A stretch of DNA of 64,000 bases from Anadara kagoshimensis (Eukaryota; Mollusca; Bivalvia; Arcoida; Arcidae). Numbering within the stretch: position 1 is the first letter of the stretch; each line of letters begins with the position of its first letter. The translations under genes and the position numbers were made by a program. Location of the stretch: positions 35,343,523-35,407,522 of the forward strand of contig CM037868.1 of the NCBI GenBank assembly GCA_021292105.1, written 5' to 3'. The notes beneath the pieces were generated by a model, which was given only the letters and a program-made list of their open reading frames with translations, searched no databases and was not told the DNA's origin. Positions 46,101 to 56,400 of the stretch are shown piece after piece.

Positions 46101-46707
46101 AACTTGAAAAAGGTTATTATTGTCCCAGCCAGTGGTTGTGGGGAGTTAGGAGTACGCTTCTTAAACTAGGATCTACCAGAGTAATATTTATACAACCGGT
46201 TTTCTGGCGCATAAGCCACCCATCTGTGTGGTACAAAGGTGTACGACTGAGTCTTCCAAAACGTCTGGCATCTTAAAGTACAACAGAAATGTACATAATT
46301 GGTATATAATTATCAATGGGCTTGATGCTGTAACATCATGTATTTTAGTGACAATTTATTTTAATGTAAACTAGAAACAGGGTTATTTAAATTTCAGTCT
46401 GTGGTAAAGGAGAGTTGGTTGTAAATTCCTTAAACTAGGATCTTTCAGACATCAGATTATCTGACGCCTTAGGCCACCCATCTGTTTGTCATTGTGCTAC
46501 GTACATGATGGACTGAGTTTTACAAAAATAATGACCAAATAACAAAAGGGATGTTTACAATTTTGTAAATAATCGACGATGTACATGGTGCTGGTACATT
46601 TGATATTTTCAGGATATTTATTTTATTTATTTCTTAGTTTTATTGTCAATATTTTTTTCAAAATTTTAGATGGAGAAAGGAACGTGATTGAAAAGATGGC
46701 AAAATAG
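40505..46707 (+). CDS. Small secreted peptide precursor, four exons
   Basis: Exons at 40505-40552, 42943-42964, 45392-45430 and 46670-46707 join in frame to 48 codons plus TAG (147 nt). Every junction has GT-AG with strong donors (GTAAGT, GTAAGC, GTAAGT) and pyrimidine-rich acceptors for introns 1 and 2. The start has A at -3. The product opens with MKSLAVFVLCMMLITTIDSQ, a clear signal peptide with a likely cut before Q. YPSDLKKR then gives a tribasic-type processing site, leaving a 20-residue C-terminal peptide starting DTQQEKAF and ending EKMAK. It has no cysteines. A CRE/TATA promoter sits upstream and AATAAA is at about 46992. Exons 3-4 are duplicated at 1280-2571. I recognise no family. 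It may be a neuropeptide, hormone or immune peptide; other exons could exist. Confidence 0.5.
40805..41900. repeat. Intron 1 repeat material incl. 43-bp tandem repeat
   Basis: A small inverted repeat gtcgagttc...gaactcgac sits at 40820-40846. Degenerate 43-bp units (caaattaattttccgtattt ...) fill about 40985-41300. The phrase ctttgtaaacgcttgcaaat ... tgatatttggtatgtgaatc (40900) recurs diverged near 41730-41800. Confidence 0.65.
42057..42480 (-). mobile_element. PLE 3' end in intron 1
   Basis: Full UTR and RT tail (gacaaatcaggttagacacc ... cttgataagcctagacttgc). The terminal 20 bases are doubled (42062, 42100). Confidence 0.75.
42481..42942. other. Intron 1 sequence, nothing recognised
   Basis: Contains two near-identical phrases atgatgaaagaca (42752, 42775); otherwise unique. 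Confidence 0.4.
42943..42964 (+). CDS. Peptide gene exon 2 (22-nt microexon)
   Basis: Acceptor tcttttctttcag, sequence for IDSQYPS plus one base, donor GTAAGC. Its length (3n+1) matches the phase needed by exon 3. Confidence 0.5.
42965..43675. other. Intron 2: (TAA)n tract and PLE scrap
   Basis: (TAA)n at 43076-43145. 43425-43520 is a plus-strand PLE UTR fragment (agctagctaagaggtaccga). Confidence 0.6.
43679..43832. mobile_element. CGTATCGCCGGCC MITE, right end missing
   Basis: cgacacgcccacaatgttcc ... agttgccatgacgctgcttt; the closing inverted end is lost. Confidence 0.65.
43833..44112. other. Intron 2 sequence, nothing recognised
   Basis: Unique AT-rich sequence up to the border of the segmental duplication. 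Confidence 0.4.
44164..44508 (-). mobile_element. SINE family 1 (copy B)
   Basis: Same insertion as 52-398, so it predates the duplication. Confidence 0.85.
44622..44850 (+). mobile_element. PLE 3' end (copy B)
   Basis: Orthologous to 512-740. Confidence 0.75.
45392..45430 (+). CDS. Peptide gene exon 3 (39 nt)
   Basis: Acceptor tttcaatcag, LKKRDTQQEKAF, donor GTAAGT. Identical to 1280-1318. Confidence 0.55.
45437..45760 (-). mobile_element. PLE 3' end abutting a splice donor
   Basis: aatcaaagacaagcatacta starts at donor position +7 and continues through UTR and RT tail. Confidence 0.75.
46670..46707 (+). CDS. Peptide gene exon 4, terminal
   Basis: After acceptor caaaattttag; ERNVIEKMAK and TAG. 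Identical to 2534-2571. Confidence 0.55.
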
Positions 46708-47154
46708 AAAGAAGTATGAGCACCACTTCCTTTTTGAACAGACTATAGCTCCACGTCCGCGATTTTGCTTCATTTAATCAGTAACAATATATAAATTACT
46801 ATAATTATTTTATTTTTACGGACGTTTTATGAGCCTTGTGTATATACATTTTTGTAATATTTTAGTAGATTTTTTCGCAGTATAAATTTATACAAGCTGG
46901 CTTTTTAATTCTTACTTCTATGCTACTAGAATGACAATACATTTTTAAAAAAATATATTTTTTTTTCCTTTTAAAATGTATATACAAAATTAATAAACGT
47001 TATTTATATACCACTAGAATATCTGTTGTTTTATAATTTCATTTTTTTTAATAATGTAAATCAGAAACATGAATCTTCATGTCAAGGTTTTATCGTATTT
47101 GTAATCTCGCATCGACAAATATTTATCAATGCAAATGTGATCAAAAATAAAAAA

Positions 47155-47600
47155 TCCTTATCCATGTCTTAATCATAATCCAGAAGCAAAGTAAAATCTT
47201 TGGAACTGACAAGTCAGGTTAGACACATGAACTTCCACCAGGAAAGTGAGGCCGGTTGCTCTGGAAATGTAAACACATCCTGTTTAGATAGATACACCCG
47301 CCACGTGTGTAATCAAAATTGTAAAAAAGGAACATGGAACTATGGCGCGTCAAATATATGCAGGGCAATCCTGGACACAGAGACATCAAGCTTATAAACA
47401 ATACTGTGTATTTCTTTTACATTGCATTATTGATTGTGATTGTTCTATGTCAATAAAAATATACATTACAAAACAAAACATGACGGCCATAAAACTTTTT
47501 AAGGGCCTTGATAAGTCTAGGCTTGCAATATCCCTAAGTCTACAATTTTTTGGAAGCATCCTGCTTCGTTGTAAGTAATAAAAACAAACATTGTAGTGCC
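47155..47600 (-). mobile_element. PLE 3' end (copy B)
   Basis: Counterpart of 3020-3330. Holds an additional internal stretch (47401-47480) between tail and RT end. Confidence 0.7.
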
Positions 47601-47639
47601 TATATCCAAGTTGCAATCCTAATACACATTTAAAACTTT

Positions 47640-48165
47640 TAAATCTTCCACTAACAAAGTAAGGCCGGTTGCTATGGAAAGGTGAGAACCGCTTTTTGAG
47701 CTAGCTATACCCGACACGTGTATAATCAAAATTAAGAGTGAAAGGTATATTTGATGTTAGATGTATCCAGGATAATTTTCGATATAAAGAAATCATACTT
47801 ATAAAGTATTCACATGACCCCAATTCTAATGATAACTGACTAATAACATCGCAGATCAAAAAAACAAATATACTAATCCATGTCTGAATAACAATCCAGA
47901 AGCAAAGTAAAAACTTTAGAACTGACAAGTTCTGTAAGACACGCGGACTTCCAACAGGGAAGTGAGGTCGGGTGCTTCGGAAGGGTAAGCACCTCCTGTT
48001 TAGCTAGCTACATCGACACATGTGTTATCAATATTGTGTTTGTGTAAAAGGAACATGGAACTATGGGACGTCAAGTGATGACGGCCGTATAACTTTATGA
48101 GGGTCTTAATAAGCCTAGGCTTATTAACATGGATCCTGTTTCGTTTTACAAAGTCCTCTAGTAGA
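47640..48165 (-). mobile_element. Two PLE 3' ends in series
   Basis: 47640-47770 is a partial UTR; 47865-48165 matches 3345-3640. Confidence 0.7.
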
Positions 48166-48387
48166 AAGAAGCTTTACCATACCAAATGTAATAAATACAA
48201 AAATAGACATACCCAAAAGTTCCAATCCAATAGCAATGTCAAAGCTTTGAAAACTGTTGAATTTAGATGAACAAGTGAACTTCAACAAAAAAGTTAGCGA
48301 ATAAGTGATTTTGTTTATTCGCTGTATTTCATGCAAATTAAAGAAAAATTATAAGTTGCATGTATACACCACTCAAAATTTGATTTA

Positions 48388-48600
48388 CAGTGAAACCTCC
48401 CTAAACCGGACACTCTCTAAAGCGGACAACTTTCTATTCCGGACAAAATATTTGGTCCCGAATTTATCCTTCTTTATTTCAAATAACAAGAACTTCTCTA
48501 AACCGGACACTCTCTATTCCGGACACAGGACAAACTTTTTAGTCCCAAGTTGCTTATATCCTTAAAAATTGAACCTCTCTAAACCGGACAACATTTTGAT
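48388..48600 (+). mobile_element. Tigger/pogo-like terminal fragment (copy B)
   Basis: cagtgaaacctccctaaacc and repeated ctctctaaaccggac. Confidence 0.55.
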
Positions 48601-48811
48601 TTATTTTTTTAATTACTTTGTTTTCCTTTTTAGTTATACTAGTTTGAAACAGGTTTATAAAAATATTCCATTATGGATACTTAAAATATAAGTTTTGTAT
48701 TCTTATTTAAAATATTTGGTATTTAATTTAATTACTCATATGTTTATTTTTTAAATATTATTCATCTATATATTTTTTTCTGTTCTTTCTTTTTGTGATT
48801 TTTTTTAATAA

Positions 48812-49040
48812 TCAAAAACAAACATACTTATCCATTTCCGAATCACAATCCAGAAGAAAAGTAAAAACTTTGGAACTGACAAGTTAGGTTAGACACGTGA
48901 ACTTCCACTAGGGAAGTGAGGCCGGGTGCTCCGGAAGGGTAAGCACCTCCTGTTTAGCTAGCTACACCCGTCACGTGTGTTATCAAAATTGTGTGAAAGG
49001 AACATGGAACTATGAGACGTCAAATATATCAAAGGTAATC
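48812..49040 (-). mobile_element. PLE 3' end, no RT body
   Basis: Matches the tail of 4341-5280 but ends at caaatatatcaaaggtaatc, after which attcatttaataattgacac follows. In copy A that sequence lies before the tail instead. Confidence 0.75.
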
Positions 49041-49275
49041 TAACTTTGTTTATTAATTCATTTAATAATTGACACGATAACTTAAGATAAGCATTTAAAT
49101 ATAGTCTTATCTTATTATCTATAGTTGCTACAGTTGTTTTGTTAATTATTATCCAGTAACACCTTATGGATCAAAGGTCATCAAAGTGTCAACACTATTG
49201 TTGTCCTGTCAGGGAATAATAAAAATGGTGTCAATTGTCTTTAGTATCCCAATTACTCTCGTAGAATCCTATTAA

Positions 49276-49634
49276 GGTAGTTCCATACTATGGTGACGTC
49301 GTCGTTTTGTGCGTACGGTCGCAATGTCCTATTTGACGTCTTTTTTATCTATGACGTCACGAATGTGTGGTCTATGGCGCCTACAGAATTATGGCGGGAA
49401 AGCTTTTTTTCTATTATATAGTAGAATAATTTTCTTCATTCACAAAAGATAAGAATTCACAATATCAATTCTGTGCACTATTTTTAAGAAGAAAATGTAT
49501 ATTGTACATAACAAAAATTACGTAGATCTGCACTTTTGAGAGTACTATTCTAAATAATGGAAAGACTTGAGTACATTGCTTAAATTTTGAAGAGGGTATT
49601 TTAAATGCCGGTTTATGTAAAGTATGAAACTACC
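49276..49634. mobile_element. TTAA-flanked MITE (piggyBac-like target site)
   Basis: Ends ggtagttccatact and agtatgaaactacc are inverted. TTAA stands on each side (49272-49275, 49635-49638). Copy A has the uninterrupted empty site (cctattaagaaagtaaaagg at 5429). About 359 bp, no transposase. Confidence 0.85.
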
Positions 49635-49761
49635 TTAAGAAGGTAAAAAGTTGATTTAAAACCAAACAGTGATTTTACATATAGCATATCTTCTAATGAG
49701 ATGTTTACTCAATATTATCATGTACAGTGTTGTTGATTTTGGCTTCTTTGACATGTATCAC

Positions 49762-49937
49762 ACCATTCTAGATTTTTTGAGTTAAGGGGAGATAAACCAG
49801 TTACAATGTCAAAACCTCTATAAACCGGATACCTCCCTATACCGGACAAAATCACTAGTCCGGAGCTTGTCCGGTTTAGAGAGGTTTTGACATTGTAACT
49901 GGTTTATCTCCCCTTAACTAAATAAATCTAGAATGAT
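49762..49937. mobile_element. Foldback MITE
   Basis: Two arms of about 75 bases, nearly perfect inverses (gttaaggggagataaaccag, acaatgtcaaaacctct), around a short centre containing cactagtccgg. The aaaccgga motif links it to the Tigger-like ends. Confidence 0.85.
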
Positions 49938-50335
49938 ATATTAAACATGTGTTCAAGTTTTTTCAAATCGCGGTTAGCATACATTTGGTATTAAAATGAT
50001 AAAATCTCATGATTTCAGCTGACATAGAATGTACTGTTACTGTGTTTCACAAATTTCACTAACACAAAGAATAGAAAAATCGTATTTATTGTATCGTAAA
50101 ATTATCGAACACAATTATATCAGAATATTGCATGTTTTTGGTTGCAATGATATAACGTTTTGTTTAGAATATTATATCGTATCATATCATTTCATTTACA
50201 AGAAAGGTATTTTGAATGAGGTTGACGAATTTCTCTCACGTAATGAATAAAATATCTCGTTCATACTGTCTTAGATAATAAAATAAGAAAATACTACGTC
50301 TTTTGGTTGCGACAAGATCAAAGCCGTTGGTGACT

Positions 50336-50461
50336 TCATTTGACATTGAAAGTACTTTGCCTGTGTTTGACGAATTTCACTAATGCAATGGACAAAAGAA
50401 TGAAGGCGAATATAACTCCTAGTGTTATACAGATAATGGGTACTATCTTCCATTCTTGTTC
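50336..50461 (-). CDS. VWA7-like terminal exon: transmembrane helix and stop
   Basis: Acceptor attctgtttcag; EQEWK, then about 22 hydrophobic residues, KFVKHRQSTFNVK and TGA. Type I topology is implied. Confidence 0.78.
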   Translation of the reverse strand, partial: EQEWKIVPIICITLGVIFAFILLSIALVKFVKHRQSTFNVK

Positions 50462-53400
50462 CTGAAACAGAATAAACATAATATGTGTATGTAAAATTAA
50501 AAAAAAATAATAATCCATATCAGAATCCTAATCCAGAACCAAAATGAAAACGCAAACTTACGCCAGGAAAGTGAGACCGGGTGCTCTGGAAGAAATCCTG
50601 GTTAGCTAGCCTGTAAACGATACGACATAATCAAAAACAAACATACTAATTCATGTCCGAATCATAATTCAGAAGCAAAATAAAAACTTTGAAATAGACA
50701 AATCAGGTAAAACACGCAAACTTACGCCAGGCAAGTGAGACCGGGTGCTCCGAAAGTGTAAACACTGCCTGTTAAGCTAGCTTGTAATAAAAAACATACT
50801 TATTAATGTCCGAATCACAATTCAGAAGCAAATAAGGAACTTTGGAACTGACTAGTTAGGTTAGAAACGTGAATTTCCAACAGGAGAGTGAGGCTGGGTG
50901 CTCCGGAAGAGTAGGCGCTTCCTGTTTAGCTAGCTACACCCGCCACGTATGTAATCAAAATTAAACATAAAATAATGGGACGTCAAATATATTCAGGACA
51001 ACCTTGAACACAGAGAAACAACAATGTCATGACGACCCTTAAATGTTTTGCTAACTATACGACATAAATGAGAAAAAATGATGCGACACAGATGAATAAA
51101 TCAGATGCTATACATATTCGTTCCACTTTTTTCTGCGCCAAACATGTTTGTATTAAGTGTACAAGCTTGAGACTTTGTATAATATATATTCATTTGACAC
51201 TTATCTATATTATGGATGAATTTAAATGTTCAATAAGACATTAACTAACTAATCCGTGTCCAAATTAATCTCAAAGCAAAGGTAAAACTTATAAACTAAA
51301 AATAAAACACTTGTAATTGATCAATGAACAATGGACGCCATCTTGACCCTACTAATACATCCAGAATCATATTATGCATTATAATTACCTTAACATTTTC
51401 TTCAACGTGCAATTGTACTTCAGACGAAAATAATAAATTGCAATGAGCAAGATAATCATCTGTATCCAATACCTCCAAACGATTGTAACTCTCGCAACAA
51501 GTTCCACTAAAATGAAAAGTCAAAATCAATTGGTTGAGTTGAGTAATGGTGTTTAACGTCCCAGTCAAGAATATTTCACTTATATTGAGACGTCGCCAGC
51601 TGTAGGGGAAAATGCAGAAATTTTGCCTGTGCGTCGCGCTGATGGCATTATACAGCAGGGTTCTTTAGCGTGCCAAGCCCAACGTGACACGGGACCTCGT
51701 TTATTTTAAGTTCCCATCTGAAAGAACCGGGACTTTCATTTCGTTATGCCGAGTGCTTGGCGAAAAAACAGTCACTTCCCACTTTCAAGTCTTGGGTCAA
51801 ACCCGGATAGGGATAAAACCCACGACCTTCCACTTACGGAGCAACAAAATCAATTGGTGGCTTAAACATTGGTAATACGTGTTACGTGTTAAGATTAAAC
51901 AAACACAAAAATCAGTAAAAAAAACTGAAAAAATAAGGTAAACACGTGAAGTCATACCATGGAAAAACTTGCAAATTTAGAAAAACAGATGAGCTTCTAC
52001 CAGGGAAATAAACTAGCAAAAAATGAAACAAAGTAAACTTCGAAAAAAACTAAGAAATAAAGCAATCTAATAATTCTATATACTTGTACACATGATTAAC
52101 AAGTGCCCAGTGGTGTTATGTATATCCTAATTACCCCTCAACATATCCACAAATGTTGAAATAAAGAAGGGCATGGTAGTTCGGATCTCCAAAGTAAAAG
52201 TTACTATTAAATTATATATAATACAAAAGAGTGCAGCATTGGCAACTTTTAAGCTTCTATTTACCCATACCAGGATTGTGAAAAATATTTGACGAAACAG
52301 AAATACTGTGAAATCATTAATTTTCGTTGAGACTCAATTTTCGTGGTTTTAGTGGACAGCCTGAACCACGAATTTACGACCACCACGAAATATTATCCAC
52401 AAGTAAAAAGACAAGATAACTACCCGGTAATGGACATGTACCATATTTAATCGCATTCATAAATTACAACTAGCGTAACTCACATTTTCACACCAACAAA
52501 AACTTTTTAGGAGGTGAAGATGTTTGGATGTCTTAATCTAATTGTGAAAATTATTTAAGTAAATATATAATGTTTCATAAAATAAATATTTATATTTAAA
52601 AAAAGTTTATTTTTAATTAGGCACTGGTCGGGACGAATAGGGACAGGCAGGTTTCTAGCCGTAGCTTTCGTCATCAATTATGGCCCGTTTCATTTAAATT
52701 GAAATTCGATTAACTAAAAAAACATTTCAACAATCTATCAACAAACATCCTTTATATTCAATATAACTCAATTAACTGTTTGTCTTGTAAAAAACGCACC
52801 TTCTTTCGACATTATAGAGTATCTGTAAGAGCCGCCGTTGTTATTCTCGTAAACAGCTGATTGGGTCATCAGAGGTCAATAATTGGAATTTTTAAAAAGT
52901 TGCCGATATCAAAGAAAAAAAAACTATTTTGCTTAAAGGGATTATGAACCACATTCTGATTGATGTGATATGAGTGAACTTATAAATCTGAATTAATTGC
53001 CGCTTAATTATCTAATGTTACAGGTAGATTTACCCAGGCCAGGTGTCATGTTGTGTATGAAGTTAATTGTTACTGATATACTAATCACAGATAATTAACG
53101 CCTACCCTAGACTTGGTCATTAATCCGCGTATCTAGATCTGTCACGGTCTATGGCTTTGGTAAATCCCTAATTACTCATCCCATAACTGCCGATTACCAA
53201 ACAAATCATCATTTTCTACCCGTTATCAATGCTCAAAGGACAAACTAGATTTTAAGATTTCAGTAAAACCACGAATTTACGTCCCAACGAAATGTTATTT
53301 TTTACTGATTCCACGAAATTTGGGCCCCACGAAAATAAAACCATTCACAGTATATATAAAAAGTAGTAATGTTTACGAAATACCGGTTTGTTTTGAGATG

Positions 53401-56400
53401 TTTATCTAATCGGCCACTATAAAATGTTCCATATACAGTCTAACCTGTCTTAAAGGCAACCTCTATATGAGGGTCATCTGTTTATAAAGGTCAATAGAAT
53501 TGTATTGCAATTGTTCTTTATTCATATTGTTTGAACCTTTATATAAAGGTCACCTGCCTGTAAAGCCATTATTACTGGTTCACTTGGGTTGCCTTTAGTA
53601 AACTGGTTTGACTGTACTCAAATGCATTTTAAAGGAAGCTATTTAACGTACCACAGCCTTTATAAATGACATTTTGTACATTCCGTACCTGATATTAACT
53701 TGTAATGGTCCATAAAAAGTATCTGTATCTCCAATTGTTACATTGATATGTGGCCCTGTTCTAGCTAATGAAACTGACGATATCCCGACACCCGAAAACA
53801 TGGTCTCTGTAACTGCAAACCATTTGTGTTGAATGCAGTTTCCACGAGTTACATTTTCACACGATCCCCTTTTGAACACAATTTGGCAAACCGGATGTCG
53901 TATATTCGTGACCTAAAACAGAAATGGATGACGTATTGGTGTGTATTACATGAAGCAAGTCTGCTAATTAGGTTTTAATAAAATGTTTTCCCTTGTTCCA
54001 TGTGATAATATATAAATATTACATTTCTGACAGGGTGCCAGTACATATCGACACCTCGAGGAAGCATTGTTTGGCGAGGCGATAGCCGAGGCTGACAATG
54101 CTTTTCGAGAGGTGACAATATGTACTGGCACCCTGTCAGAATTGTGATATTTATTTTATTACACCGAATGTTTGTTTTATTTTACCAATACATGATGTGC
54201 ATCCTTCGTCTTTAGTAATGTCAATACCACTTTTCATTCAATTTATCGACCGGGAATGTCTCAAATGCACAGTCATTTTAGCCAAGAAATTTAAGAAACG
54301 TATCCACGGCCTGCTTAATTGATGCAGAGTATTTAGACTCTAACAAATTGCCAAGATAGTCATTGTCAACCTCGGCAAACATCATCTGTTGTTGTTACAG
54401 ACGCATGTAAACAATATCAATAACAATAGGACGCTTGTCGTAGACACAACTGAAAACATGTTTTGTTCAAAGCGCTGACGTGATCCAATGAAGGGAGGCG
54501 ACTCCAACAAAAGTACTGTCACATAATCACCCGCTATGTGACATTATAAATTTTATGTGACAGTACAAATTGTTACATACCTCTTATCAAATGAAATTGC
54601 TAGATTTTTACATAAGGTGTAATAATACAATGTACATTTACTTCAGCTCTAAAGCAAACAACACAATCGACCCTCGAAATTTACTGTCTTTTAGGCCAGT
54701 AATCGCAAAAATAAGCTGTGAATGGTCCATGTATCATGTTAAATTCTTGCGTCAGTTTATAAATAATAACTTGAAGACATTCACGTTTAATTCTGTTCAT
54801 ACCATGAACTAATATCCAGTGCGAAGGAGAAGGAAATAAAACAATCTTAAATATTCCAGAAAATTTCGCGTCTTGTCAAGTACAGCAAATTAATGCGAGA
54901 TAAACGCCAAGCGAAAAATTTCCCAATTCACGGTATATACTGTAAACCGTGTTTTTTTTAGCGGCAGTTTTATTTTAGCGCAATTGGCGATAAGAGTGTC
55001 AGCGCTAAAATAAAACTGCCGCTAAAATTACAACAAAAAAAAAAGGTCACTGTACATCGCTGATGTGACTATGAATGGGTATGGACGCACGTTAAATGGT
55101 TATATAGTCAGTGTTAAAATAATAATAGTTCTGAATGGCACTGTATGGCTTCTATCAATATACCCACATATGATAAGTATTTAGGGATTAATTACCCACA
55201 CCCGGTAGACTGACCACCGACAAACGGATAAATTAGGGAACATTGGCATAGCTGTTAATTACTAGCCATTGTATGTGATCCGTACAATATGACAAGTCTC
55301 CTGTTCAGGTAATTAATTTTAATTTACCAGTAGTTGGCTTCAAACATTAAAGTATTAACAATTATATCAACAAATTAAACCCGTTATGCGAAAATTGTTT
55401 TTTTTCTGTGATGTCGGCAACATAATATAAATCCTAATTATTGACCTCTATAATGATCTAAGCGGCTGTTATCGGGGATACATCGACAGTGTGTCGAAAC
55501 ATTTGTATTTTAAAAAGAACAGTTGGTATTTAAATGAATAAAACAAAATATAAATATTTATTCAGTATAATGTCTAATCGATGAGAGGGCCAAATTATGA
55601 TGAAAGCTTCCTGCAGACATATGTCTGTCTAGTGACTTCCTGGGTCAGTTACAGAGATTTTCTCTCAGTAAAAGTCAAACAAATTAAAACACAATTACAT
55701 AGTTATTTTTAGTATTTTCTTTTGACCTGGCATCCCCTTCTCAAACTTTATTTTATTTTTTTTTTGGCTCAAAGTTGTGGGTTTTAGGCGAGAAAATACG
55801 GTAATATGAAGAGGTATTTAACAGTTCAGAGTGGAATTGATTACCCTAAAATTAAACTGCGCTAATATGTTTACCAATCAACAATCGCTAAAATAAGTAT
55901 GCGCCAATATAAAGCGGTTTACAGTATACAGTCGAACCTGCCTTCAAGTCCACCTTTATATAAGGACCAACTGCTTATAAAGGCCAGTAAAATCGTATCC
56001 CAATTGTTCTTTTTTCGTATATTTTGAACCTGTATATTAAGGCCACTTCTCCATAAAGACCACTTTTACTGGTTCCCTTAGGTGGCCTTTATAGAAAGGT
56101 TTGACTGTAACTTACTTTTAATCGACCTGACAAAGACTGTAATGTTTCTTGAGATCCAGATGGTTTAACCTTTATATTATAAATTCTACAATAAAAAAGT
56201 TCAGTTACTTTAAAAAATAATTTGCTTCATAGATTAGTGGAAAATAAAAGCTAAATGATTTTTCCAGCGGTTGCTTCCCATACATTAGTGACGACAAAGT
56301 ATTTGAATATTTTCAATAATGATGAGTTGAGTTTAGAAATGGTGTTAAATATCCCATTAAAGAATATTTCATTTATATCTAGACCTCTAGATGCAGAAAT

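Larger units (their letters stand above)
44113..49673. repeat. Segmental duplication, copy B
   Basis: Second copy of 1-5474. Lacks the PLE RT body of copy A. Contains an extra stretch at 47401-47520 and a TTAA-MITE at 49276-49634. The peptide-gene exons in both copies are identical. Confidence 0.93.
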
